Below, piece after piece: positions 1 to 9,533 of a stretch of DNA of 64,000 nt. Source of the DNA: Scilla litardierei (taxonomy: Eukaryota; Streptophyta; Magnoliopsida; Asparagales; Asparagaceae); contig CM061142.1 in NCBI GenBank assembly GCA_030789695.1, positions 152,851,266 to 152,915,265 on the forward strand, read 5' to 3'. The notes beneath the pieces are model-generated. The model searched no databases, was not told the DNA's origin, and saw only the letters and a program-made list of their open reading frames with translations. The stretch's first letter is position 1, and each line of letters begins with the position of its first letter. A program made the translations under genes and the position numbers.

Positions 1-487
1 GCTGACATGCGCCCTTGTCTCTTTGGGTGTCGCATGTTAGTTACTGAGCCAGAGTCCGTTGCTGAGAGCGAGGAGTTCGTGGGCATTGAGCCTGGGTCCA
101 CCGTTGACGTGGAGTACGAGGACACCGGCGACCAGTCGTAGAGTTTTCCTTCGTCGTTACTTTTGCTTAGTCTGTTGTTAGGTTGTCGGTGAGTAGCACC
201 TTTCCTTTTGTACGTTGTTTATTTTTGTTGGCCATGCTGGGGCCTTTTAGACTCTTTTCTTTTAGCCTGGTGGCTTTTCTGGGATGTTGAAATTTATTAT
301 GGATATTCTGAGATTGAAATAAATTTATTATCTGTCTCCTTCTTTATTATTATTTTTGTTCTGCTACGCACTTGCAGGGACCTTTACATGGTTATTCCAG
401 ACGCTTTACAGACTGGAGCCTCACAGCTCTAAGTCTGAGCGGACCTCATCACGCCTCGCCTCCATTTTAGGGAAGCAGGTCGTGACA
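1..487 (+). repeat. 5' LTR of Tekay-like element (3' part only)
   Basis: This stretch is collinear with about 7581-8066 of the 3' LTR, with scattered substitutions. It ends in GTGACA, and the 3' LTR ends in GTAACA. About 2.3 kb of this LTR lies before the window. The small reading frames in it are not genes. Confidence 0.9.
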
Positions 488-630
488 GGTTTTGTTGGTG
501 GCCCATGCAGGTCCTTTTGCAACTGCGAATTATCGGGACAACGATAATAATTATCTAATGTCCATTAAATAAATTAAAACATCCAAGTCTCAAGCTTTGA
601 GTCTAATTAATTCGTTTTCTATGTCATTAG
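488..630 (+). other. Tekay leader with presumed primer-binding region
   Basis: The untranslated leader lies between the LTR end and the gag ATG. The first 30 bases recur almost unchanged, in reverse complement, beside the LARD LTRs at about 28048-28077 and 47267-47296, so they are under shared constraint, as expected of a primer-binding site. A TGG occurs at 496-498, but the following bases do not give me a convincing match to a common primer tRNA; the tRNA-iMet match usual in this clade is absent. Confidence 0.6.
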
Positions 631-1788
631 ATGGCTGGAAGACGACAGACCCGAGCTGGTGGTAGGCCCGTCCGTGATGCGGTGCCAGATAGAGAGCCCA
701 CCAATGCTGAGATCATGAGGATGATGCATCAGATGATGCAGGTGCAGTAGGGTATGCTTCAGAATACCCAGAATGCCCCTCGCTTCGAGCCGGGCGCGAA
801 GCAGTTTCGGGAGCTGGGCCCGACTTACTTTGATGGATCTGAAGGACCGTTAGCTGCTGAGGAGTGGATCAGGAATACTGAGGATAATCTGAAGATGTCG
901 AAGAACAACCCGGCTGGATGGGTTGAGTTGGCGAAGAAGCAGCTCAAGGATAATGCCCGCAACTGGTGGGATGCAGAAGAGGAGCTGTTGGTGAAGCCGA
1001 TACCTTGGGTTACTTTCAAGTCCAGGTTCGATGAGGAGTACTTTCCGAAGGCTGCCATGATGGAGATGTTGCAGAGATTCATTGATCTGAAGCAGGGAGA
1101 TCTGACGGTGGACCAGTATCATCAGGAGTTCATCAGGCTGAGTCGCTTCGCATCGAAGATGGTGGAGGATGCTGAGGAGAAAGCTCAGAGGTTTCTGCAG
1201 GGTCTTTCCCTAGACTTGCAGAGCCTGATGTATTCATCGGATTTGGAGTCGTATCAGAAGTTGCTGGTAGCTACTAGGAGGCAGGAGCTGATTGCGAGCC
1301 AGAAGAGAGGACAGATTTCTGGAGCTGGGAAGAGACCTATGGAGCAGGTCAGAGCAGTGGTTAGGCCTGGGTTCAAGCCTAACCAGTCGGTGCAGTTCAA
1401 GAGGCCAGGTGGGCCTACTCTGAAGACTTGCCATTTCTGCAGCAAGACTGGGCATGTCAAGGAGCAGTGCAGGAAGATGTTGGGACAGTGCCTGGTTTGT
1501 GGAGATCCTGCTCATGTCATGAAGGATTGCCCGAAGTCTAAACAGCCTTGGAGAGGACCGGTTGCAGCTCAGCCGTTGCAGCAGAGAGCACTTGTACCTG
1601 CTAGACGTGGAGCGCCTCTTATTCCACAGAAGCAGGCATTTCAGCAGGCTGTACAGTCGAGGAGGCAGGCTTTCCTGATGACTGTAGTTGAGGCTGAGAC
1701 TGAGGATGAGGTTATTGCATGTAACCCTCAGCCTAGTTTGATTTCTTTCTTAGTTAGTCTTGTTTGTTTGGATATGTTTGTTACTTGA
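631..1788 (+). pseudogene. gag: Tekay gag (nucleocapsid/capsid), nonsense-mutated
   Basis: This is the structural protein that forms the virus-like particle in the cytoplasm. The start is the ATG at 631, the first in frame after the leader. A TAG at 748-750 (codon 40, CAG in the expected reading) interrupts it, and translation is then open from the ATG at 754. The gag core with motifs NWWDAEEE and YFPKAAMMEML covers roughly codons 70-210. Two CCHC-type knuckles follow: CHFCSKTGHVKEQC at about 1429 and CLVCGDPAHVMKDC at about 1489. Having two knuckles, with a basic linker, fits Tekay gag. The last 20 or so codons before the stop at 1788 are T-rich and unlike coding sequence, and I read them as the start of an intron (1721-1836). 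Confidence 0.88.
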
Positions 1789-1836
1789 ATATGTATGTTT
1801 GCTAGAATAGGATTTGATTGTTAGACTGTTTTTTAG
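1721..1836 (+). other. Intron-like T-rich GT-AG segment between gag and protease
   Basis: The 116-nt segment starts GTAACC and ends TTTTTTAG. It is very T-rich, contains stops in the gag frame, and separates gag (frame 1) from protease (frame 3). Its removal joins the two frames exactly: 116 is 2 modulo 3, which is the required shift. I infer a spliced intron. A random insertion or a degraded linker is the alternative. Confidence 0.5.
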
Positions 1837-2279
1837 GTGTGATTTTGGTTTGCACATTTCCTGCACGAGTCCTCTTCGACTTTGGTGCATCAATGTGCAT
1901 TATATCTCGGAGCTTCGTGGACAAGCATTCCTTGTTGACTTCCCCTCTTCCCAAGAGTTGGGATATCGTTACATGGAATGGCATGATCTCGACGCATCGT
2001 GGTTACACGTTTTGTCCGTTGGTGGTCTGTGGACATGAGCTCTACGCTGACTTTATCGTCCACAACATCATCAACGATGATGCTGTCCTTGGGATGGACT
2101 GGCTTGGGAGTTTCTACGCCACGATCGATTGCCGATGGAAGAAGGTGGTGTTCGAGATTCCAGGTCATCCGGTATTCGAGTTCAGCCGAGGCAGCAGTTC
2201 ACTTGGTTCGGTCAGGTTTCGGGCCAAGCCGATGGAGATCGTTGCTATGCAGATGGAGCAGAGTAAACCAGCTGTGGTG
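1837..2279 (+). pseudogene. Tekay retropepsin-like aspartic protease
   Basis: This is the protease that matures the gag-pol polyprotein. The active-site region reads VLFDFGASMCIIS, where the family normally has D-S/T-G-A, so the catalytic triad position S/T is replaced by F. A second protease landmark, VLGMDWLG, follows near 2090. The frame ends in TGA at 2280-2282, where the family has an arginine (CGA) just before the conserved FDDVFPEE entry to reverse transcriptase. The stop is therefore a C-to-T change at a CG site and not a natural end. Confidence 0.82.
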
Positions 2280-3117
2280 TGAGAATTCGATGACGTCTTC
2301 CCCGAGGAGATGTCTGGACTACCGCCCGATCGAGCTCTCGAGTTTTCGATCGATCTTATTCCGGGAGCGCAGCCTATTTCGAAGGCACCATATCGTATGG
2401 CTCCATCTGAGTTAGAGGAGTTGCGTAGGCAGCTGGATGAGCTTTTGCAGAAGGGTTATATTAATCCCAGTGTGTCTCCATGGGGAGCACCGGTGTTGCT
2501 AGTGAAGAAGAATGATGGTTCGCGTCGCATGTTCGTGGACTACAGGGAGCTGAATGCCGTCACCGTCAAGAATCGATATCCATTGTCTCGTATAGATGAC
2601 ATCTTTGATCAGCTTGGAGGATCGAGAGTGTTCTATAAGTTGGATCTGAGGAGTGGCTATCACCAGCTGAAGGTGAGGAAGGAAGATATTCAGAAGACAT
2701 CGTTCAGGACGAAGTATGGTCACTACGAGTTCGTGGTTATGCCTTTCGGTGTAACCAATGCGCCCGCAGTTTTTATGAACTTGATGAATCTGATCTTCTA
2801 CGACTTTCTAGATAAGTTTGTCGTTATCTTTATTGATGACATCTTGATCTATTCAAGGTCGGAGGAAGATCATGCATCGCACTTAAGGACGGTATTGGAG
2901 ATTTTGAGGAAGCATCGTTTGTATGCTAAGTATTCTAAGTGCGAGTTCTGGCTTGATATGGTTGCTTTTCTTGGACACGTGGTGTCGGGAGATGGAATTT
3001 TGGTGGATCCTGAGAAGATTAAGGCTATCAGAGAGTGGCATGTTCCGTAGTCAGCATCTGAGATCCGAAGTTTTCTTGGGCTTGCAGGTTATTATCGACG
3101 TTTCATTAAGGACTTTT
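2280..3117 (+). pseudogene. Tekay reverse transcriptase
   Basis: This domain copies the element RNA into DNA. The fingers/palm motifs are clear: [52 protein letters not shown] and the catalytic FIDDILIYS (the YxDD box with Y replaced by F/I context as usual in plant Ty3 elements). Thumb/connection sequence runs to about 3117. Lesions are TGA at 2280-2282, TAG at 3048-3050 in the connection before [17 protein letters not shown], and an extra T in the run at about 3112-3116 that moves the rest to frame 1. Confidence 0.92.
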
Positions 3118-3645
3118 TCTCGGATTGCTGAGCCGATGACTCGTTTGACAAGGAAGGATGTATCTTTCGTCTGGTCCGATGATTGTGAGAAGGCCTTTTC
3201 TATTTTGAAGGAGAGGTTGACGACTGCCCCTGTTCTTGCTGTGCCCGATCAGAGTGGAGGATTTGAGATCTTTTGCGATGCTTCTGGCAAAGGTCTCGGT
3301 TGTGTTTTGCATCAGCATGTGCACGTGGTTGCGTATGCTTCTCGTCAGCTTAAGGCTCATGAGAAGAATTACCCGACACACAATTTGGAGTTGACTGCAG
3401 TCATATTTGCGCTTAAGATTTGGAGGCACTTATTGTTGAGTGAGAAGGTGAAGATCTTCACCGATCACAAAAGCTTGAAGTATATCTTTACGCAGAAGGA
3501 GCTCAACATGCGACAGCGTTGATGGTTGGAGCTCATGGCAGACTATGAGATCGACTTGCAGTATCACCCTGGCAAGGTGAATGTGGTTCAAGAAGCGCTG
3601 AGCAGACTTCCAGCGGTGATGATGTTGACTTCGCAGTGGAGATTG
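3118..3645 (+). pseudogene. Tekay RNase H
   Basis: RNase H removes the RNA strand during reverse transcription. The three acidic positions are visible as [10 protein letters not shown] (about 3270), [12 protein letters not shown] (about 3385) and [11 protein letters not shown] (about 3460). Closing motifs [17 protein letters not shown] reach about 3618. It lies in frame 1 after the frameshift near 3115. TGA at 3520-3522 replaces an expected arginine just before WLELM. Downstream linker runs to the TAG at 3646. Confidence 0.9.
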
Positions 3646-5234
3646 TAGCAGGATTTTTACGAGTCTGGTATTGAGATTGTTCTTCCTGGAGAGGCTTCTT
3701 CGTTGATGTGTATGCAGATACAGTCGACGATTGTGGATCGGATCAAGGCAGGTCAGGCCGGAGATCCGAAGCTGGTGAATATTCGGGAGCAAGTAGAAGC
3801 CGGTCTGTAGACTGACTTCTTGATTCATGAGGATGGCTCACTGAGGTATATAGCCAGGTTATGTGTGCCAGCTGGGGATATCAGAGAGGAGTTACTGGTT
3901 GAGGCACACAGTTCGCCGTATTCTATACATCCTGGTGGCATCAAGATGTATAAGGATCTCCGTCTGAACTATTGGTGGCATGGTATGAAGCGGAGTGTGG
4001 CTCGGAGTGTAGCCAAGTGTTTGGTATGCCAGCAGGTAAATGCAGAACATCAGCGTACGATAGGGTTGCTACAACCGCTTCCGATTCCGGAGTGGAAGTG
4101 GCAACACATCACTATGGATTTCGTGACTGGACTACCTCGGAGTCCGAAGCAGAATGATGCGATTTGGGTGATCGTGGACCGATTGACCAAATCCGCGCAC
4201 TTTATTCCCTTCAGAGTAGGATAGTCCACGGAGACGCTAGCGAGGAGATACATGGAGGTAAATCTTTTACTCTCCGTTTCTATTTCCTTTTCCCTAGTTT
4301 AGATAGTGATGTAACGTGAATCGTGCATGAGATCGTGCGACTTCACGGAGTCCCCGTGAGCATCGTGTCAGACAGATACACGAGATTCACATCTCAGTTT
4401 TGGCAGAGTCTGCAGAAGAGCTTGGGTACGAGTCTGAGTTTCAGCATGGTGTACCACCCGCAGACGGATGGCCTGTCCGAGAGGACGATTCAGATTTTGG
4501 TGGACATGCTGAGAGTGTGCATGTTGGACTTCAAGGGATCTTGGGAGGATCATCTCCATCATGTGGAGTTTGCCTACAATAACAGCTACCATGTGAGTAT
4601 TGGTATGGCGCCGTTCGCCGCGCTATACGGGAAGAAATGTCGATCGCCACTGAGCTGGGATGACATTGGAGATCGGGAGCTGTTAGGACCGGAGATGATC
4701 GTGGAGGCTATGGATGTTGTGAGGAACATCCGGGAGAAGCTGAGGATCGCGCAGGACCGTTTCAAGCATTGGGCAGATGCTAAATGGAGGCCTTTAGAGT
4801 TTCAGCCTGGAGATCACGTCTTTCTGAAGATTTCTCCGAACCGCGGAGTTATCCAATTTGGGAAGAGAGGCAAGTTGAGTCCGATGTACATTGGGCCGTT
4901 TGACGTCCTGGAGAGAGTTGGAGCAGTGGCTTATCGCTTGGCATTGCCGCCGTCACTGGAGGGAGTTCACGACGTATTTCACGTATCTCAGTTACGTCGA
5001 TACGTCAGTGATCCGTCTCATGCTATGGATTTCTCGGAGATCACGGTTCGTCCGGATCTGTCTTACGATCAGCAGCCAGTTGAGATTCTGGATCGACGGC
5101 AGAAGCAGCTGAGGAATAAGACCGTCGACTTGGTTCGAGTTCAGTGGCGTCATGGTTCCCCTGGGGAGTCCACCTGGGAGCGTGAGGATGATATGAGAGA
5201 GCGCTTCCCGCACTTGTTTCCGAACAGTGATTGA
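3646..5234 (+). pseudogene. Tekay integrase with C-terminal chromodomain
   Basis: Integrase inserts the DNA copy into the host chromosome, and the chromodomain is thought to steer chromoviruses to heterochromatin. The zinc-binding half is EAHSSPYSIHPGG followed by CLVCQQ. The catalytic D-D-E residues appear as ITMDFVTGLP, SIVSDRYTRFTSQFW and GLSERTIQIL. The GPF segment (YIGPFDVLERVG, near 4890) and the tail RVQWRHGSPGESTWE...FPHLF (about 5130-5225) form the chromodomain-like end. TAG codons at 3646-3648, 3808-3810 and 4222-4224 all sit where CAG is expected. A 74-nt intron-like block splits the core at 4258-4331. The frame ends at the TGA at 5232-5234. Confidence 0.9.
4258..4331 (+). other. 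Intron-like GT-AG segment inside integrase
   Basis: The 74-nt block starts GTAAAT, has a strong pyrimidine tract (about 4264-4299) and ends GCATGAG. It contains stops and interrupts the integrase core between RRYM and IVRLHGVP. Its removal restores the frame exactly (frame 1 to frame 3). The join would be one residue shorter than usual, and the last 30 nt before the acceptor are not pyrimidine-rich, so a plain insertion of about 71 nt remains possible. Confidence 0.4.
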
Positions 5235-5262
5235 AGTTGATTCCGAGGACGGAATCATTCAT

Positions 5263-5275
5263 AAGGTGGGGAGGA
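5263..5275 (+). other. Polypurine tract of Tekay-like element
   Basis: AAGGTGGGGAGGA abuts the TG start of the 3' LTR. It is the plus-strand primer site. The LARDs carry the same tract in reverse complement at about 11812-11824, 42174-42183 and 50594-50606. Confidence 0.85.
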
Positions 5276-8066
5276 TGTAACGGTCTGTTTCCGTTTGTAC
5301 GCTTTGTCGTGCACGTAGTCTTGTTCATGCACGTAATTATTTTAGACTTTGTCTAAATCCGAACCCTATAGTGTGATATGTCGTTGTGACCCTCTCTGAG
5401 AGTAGTAAAATTGTGGTGTTGATTTGGAACGTCATTTCACGGGTCGTTCTCCCACGATTTGGCTTTTTTTGACGAGACGTCACGATTTTCACTTTTGTCG
5501 CGAGGCCTTTTTATTTTTAATTTCGTTTCTCGTCATCGAAATTGTGATCCGTCTTCTGTCTCTCGTCGTCCCGGTCACCCCAGTATTTATTTCACAATTT
5601 TGGGCTTCGTTTGACCTACTTGCACTTTTTGGCCCAACCTATTATATTTTTAGCCTAAGTTTTACCTAGATTTAATCCCTAATAATTGATTTATATTAGA
5701 TTATATCTGACTTTGACTTAGTCTCATTTTTTATTCCTCTTTGGCCGCATGTTTCTCGATGGAGGGAGGGAGTGGGTAAGAGTTGGGGTTTGATAGCCTT
5801 TACAAAAATTTTCTATTCAAAATAAAACCTATACCATAACCCTAGACACCCACATGAGCATCAGCCCCCCATGTTCTCAGCCCTCTATCTATAAATAATA
5901 ACCTAGGTTCTAGGTTTATTTTTCACAGCACCAAATCAAACAACGGCGCCCGACTTCTTTTTCACACACAAGCCCAGATCACCGCTTCTTCTCGCGTTCT
6001 CTGGCCGTAGCCCGCCGCCGACGATCCCCTCTCACCTTCCCCGACTCCCCTCCTCCCTCAGGCCGCCGTATCCTCGTCGGAGCACCGCCGTTTTCGCCGG
6101 AAATTGCCGCGTTCTACTGCAAAACCCGCAACTGCAGCTAACAACGGCCGCAGATCGCCGTTCCGACGCCGCCGCCATCGTGAGCCCTCCGCCGTCGACC
6201 CCCTGAGGCCCCTGCTTCCGTTGACATCTTCCCCCAGGCTGTTAATGCTTGAAATAGCGATATCACTCGCTGTTTTGCGTTTTATCAACGTGTCGTCATG
6301 TCGTTTCATCGCTTCGCCATCCCCTCGCTGTTGGAGACTTCCAACAACCCCCTACTGCTCCTAGAGGTGCTTTCCGACGTCACGAACATCTCCTACGACA
6401 CTTAACGTCGTAGAATTTACGTGCGTCGAACCATTCGTCCCGGTTCGTTGATACGGCTTCCCGGGAGCCGTAGAAACATCTACCGACACCCTACTCACTG
6501 TTGGAATCTTGATCGCTGATCTGGACGTTGCCCGAGAATTGGCGAGCATGGAATCTTAATTGGAATCTGGATTTGGAGCACGTTCGATTTATTCCAACCC
6601 CTGGCGTCGCTACCCCCGACGCCAGTGTAGCTTTCGTGTCGTGTTGAGGTAACGTTCTGCACTCTTAGGACCCCCAACCCATCCCTGTTAAACAAGATAA
6701 AAACCGGTATTTTAGCTGTCTGATAATTCACTAATAAAGATAGCTTAATTTGGGACTGTAGGCTGGTGGATCCGAGAATATAGGTAGACTGGAATGGTTG
6801 GACGATAATTGCTGGACGTTTGATTTCAGGCAAGTGAAACTTGCCAATTAGTGCTTTAGGCCATGTCTTAGGCCATTTCTTGTTTTAGGCATAAACGAGA
6901 CTAGGCGACGAAATGATACTTGCCTAGACGCAATTTTAAGATCTAGCTTGACAACGAAGCTAGATTTGTCACCCTGCCATGTCAATCTTGCATATCTGCA
7001 TGTCACTTTTAATTTCATAAATGTATGTTCAATACTTGTGCTCTGCCTGTCATGTTTAAATTCCTTATCTGTCCGAATTTAAATTACAACGTGCCATGCC
7101 ATGTCATCCATGTTTGAGTGTTGCATTCGTAGCACACGCTACTATACTTGTACTTCCTTGTTCAGGCTAGGCACCTGCGTTGCAGGCACAACCCTATGCC
7201 AAATACACTTCCTGGCTCGTGATCCAGAAGCGGGCTACTTGTGTTGGTCAAAAGCCGATGCCCGATACACGTGGAGGGGTAGGGATAAGGGATCACTTGA
7301 GCTTAGGAGTTGGCCCGTACAGCCACTCTAGCCAAAAGGTGTAATCTCTGAGCAGGACGTGTTTACTTGACTTGTTAAATCCATGTGATTGTTTAGTAGC
7401 TTTGCTACCCATGCCGGGATGTATTTGTGCCTTGTTAAACTTGCTGCCATGTCAAACTTGTCGCATCTATTTAATTGTTGCATCCATACTTTAAATTGAC
7501 ATGTCATCGCATCATTTTAGAACTGCTAGGTTGCTTTACTTTCCTTTTAGTTTCCTTGAACAAAGTCTTTGTAGACTTTACTGACATGCGCCCTCGTCTC
7601 TTTGGGTGTCGCATGTTAGTTGCTGAGCCAGAGTCCGTTGCTGAGAGTGAGGAGTTCGTGGACATTGAGCCTGGGTCCATCGTTGACGTGGAGTACGAGG
7701 ACACCGGCGACCAGTCGTAGAGTTTTCCTTCGTCGTTACTTTTGCTTAGTCTGTTGTTAGGTTGTCGGTGAGTAGCACCTTTCCTTCTGTACGTTGTTTA
7801 TTTTTGTTGGCAATGCTGGGGCCTTTTAGACTCTTTTCTTTTAGCCTGGTGGCTTTTCTGGGATGTTGAAATTTATTATGGACATTCTGAGATTGAAATA
7901 AATTTATTATCTGTCATCTTCTTTATTATTATTTTTGTTCTCCTACGCACTTGCAGGGACCTTTACATGGTTATTCCAGACGTTTTACAGGCTGGAGCCT
8001 CACAGCTCTAAGTCTGAGCGGACCTCATCATTCCTCGCCTCCATTTTAGGGAAGCGGGTCGTAACA
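5276..8066 (+). repeat. 3' LTR of Tekay-like element
   Basis: The LTR runs from TGTAACGG to CGTAACA, 2791 bp. Its U3 (5276 to about 5900) matches the reverse complement of the LARD-A LTR ends (about 9200-9531 and 50250-50593). Its last 500 bp match the LARD-B LTR ends too. A GC-rich leader (about 5940-6200) follows the TATA box. Reading frames inside (for example 6104-6364 and 7475-7720) have no recognisable domain and I do not call them. Confidence 0.92.
5890..5897 (+). promoter_or_regulatory. TATA box of the Tekay 3' LTR
   Basis: TATAAATA lies about 615 bp into the LTR, followed at the expected distance by a CA-rich stretch and then a GC/CT-rich leader. It is the best match in the LTR, so transcription probably starts near 5925. 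Confidence 0.6.
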
Positions 8067-9531
8067 GTTATCTTACTGTTCATATCCTAACATATTGCTC
8101 TTAAAACACTAGATAACTTGTACTAACCGCAGCAAGGGAGACCCCTACGAAGCTTCTGGGAGTTGCCACGAAACGCCAGCGGCAGACAGAGGCTAGAGAG
8201 ATGTCGTAGCAGCGCGAAGGAAGTCGTCGACAATCCGAGGGGTAGGCGCACGTCGCTGCCGCGCAAGGGAGGATAGTTGCGGCTGTCGGGGCCTAGACAG
8301 CGGCGGCGGCTGCTGTCAGCAGACAGGACAGCGCTTGGCGGTGCCGTGGGCACCTCTGGGTAGCACTGCAGGGTTGCTGCGGCGCTGCAGTTACTGCCAG
8401 CGGCCTAGGGCAGGGCTGATGCGCCTGGGGAGATCCGGTGAGGTTAGTTGGGGGTACTGGTCAAAGAGAGAGGCTAGAGGGGGGTCAGGGGAGACCGCCG
8501 TCGCGGCCTGGCGGTTCCACGGTCGTGACAACGCCGGGCGCTGCTGTGGACAGCGCTCGAGCGTGGTCGTCAGCGTCGGGGAAGGGTCCCGTCGGCGCCT
8601 ACAGGTGGGAACAGGCGGGGTCACCGGGATCAGGTCGGAAGGGGTTCGACGACGAGTAAGGGCAGAGATCACGGGGCTGTTGCAAAGTCGAAACAAGAAG
8701 AGACGGCGGCGCTTCGTTTTGGCTGGGAGGAAAAGAATAAGTCCTAGGTTTTAATTGAAAGGGCTAGGTCTAGATGAAAGCTAGCACGTGAGGGGTACGG
8801 TTGTGAGTTGTGTCTTAGGGCTTGTTAGTAAGAGTAGTAGGCAGGGGCTAGAGATGTCCTTGGGTTAATATTATAAGAGCTAGTAGGTGATGAATAGGGC
8901 ATCACGAGGACATGCCTGAGGTTTATTTATATACGGGAATAGGGTAAGAGAGAGGATAGTAAGTTGTAAAATATTGGTAGGGTTTATATTTTAAGTTTCA
9001 TATTACAAAAATTTGTGTGTGGGGTTGCCAGGTGTTGGATGCGGTGTATGATGGTGCAGCCTAGGGTAAAAACATGCTAAATCAACATAATTTGGTTGTA
9101 TATTATTATAAAAATATTAGGGAAAATCAGCTAAGTGAACTTAGGGTTAAATCAATAATTAAACTGGGGAAAAGTGAAAGTGTGTCAAACGAGGCTATAA
9201 AATCGTAAGATAAATACTGGGGTGACCGCACCGACGAGAGAAACAAAACAAAGAAGACGGATCATAAATTCGATGACGAGAAACGAAACTAAAAATGAAA
9301 AGGCCTCACGACAAAAATGAAAATCGCGACGTCTTATCAAACAAAGTCAAATCGTGGGAGAAGGACCCGTGAAATGACGTTCTAAAATAATTCCACAATT
9401 TAAAACTGTTCGAGAGGGTTACAACGACATATCACACTATAGGGTTCGGATATAAACAAGGTCTAAAATAAATACGTGTACGAACAAGACTACGTGCACG
9501 AAACGCGTGCGATCGAAAACCGACCGTGACA
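8067..9531 (-). repeat. LARD-A 3' LTR, 5' part only (interrupted by Tekay insertion)
   Basis: This minus-strand LTR segment is collinear with 49128-50593, the matching half of the complete LARD-A LTR. It breaks exactly where the Tekay 3' LTR ends, so the other about 1.8 kb must lie before the window, beyond the Tekay 5' LTR. GTTAT at 8067-8071 is the likely target duplication. ORF-like stretches such as 8335-8754 are GC-rich LTR leader and match the same non-genic region of the other copy. A TATA box in reverse complement (ATTTATATA) is at 8935-8943. Confidence 0.88.
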
Positions 9532-9533
9532 TC
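9529..9533. repeat. Left target-site duplication of LARD-B (ACATC)
   Basis: ACATC directly precedes the LARD-B terminus TGTCACGCC and is repeated at 42169-42173 after the other terminus. The five bases span the LARD-A LTR end and the first two internal bases. Confidence 0.9.

Larger units (their letters stand above)
1..8066 (+). mobile_element. Tekay-like Ty3/gypsy chromovirus provirus, 5' end outside window
   Basis: The order is LTR, leader, gag with two zinc knuckles, protease, reverse transcriptase, RNase H, integrase, chromodomain-like tail, polypurine tract and LTR. Integrase after RT/RNase H defines Ty3/gypsy. The C-terminal chromodomain and LTRs of about 2.8 kb fit the Tekay (Del) clade. 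The two LTRs align over 1-487 and about 7581-8066. The element lies in the minus-strand LTR of LARD-A. The base after the 3' LTR (8067) matches an uninterrupted LTR copy at 49128, so the insertion point is clear, but the left target duplication lies before the window. The coding region has seven nonsense codons and a frameshift, so this copy is dead. Clade assignment is from motif recognition. Confidence 0.9.

Noticed and set aside
8335..8754. 139-aa Arg-rich ORF, with a homologous ORF at 49396-49815
   Set aside because: Lies in the GC-rich leader of LARD-A LTRs, on the strand opposite to LTR transcription; similarity comes from LTR homology.
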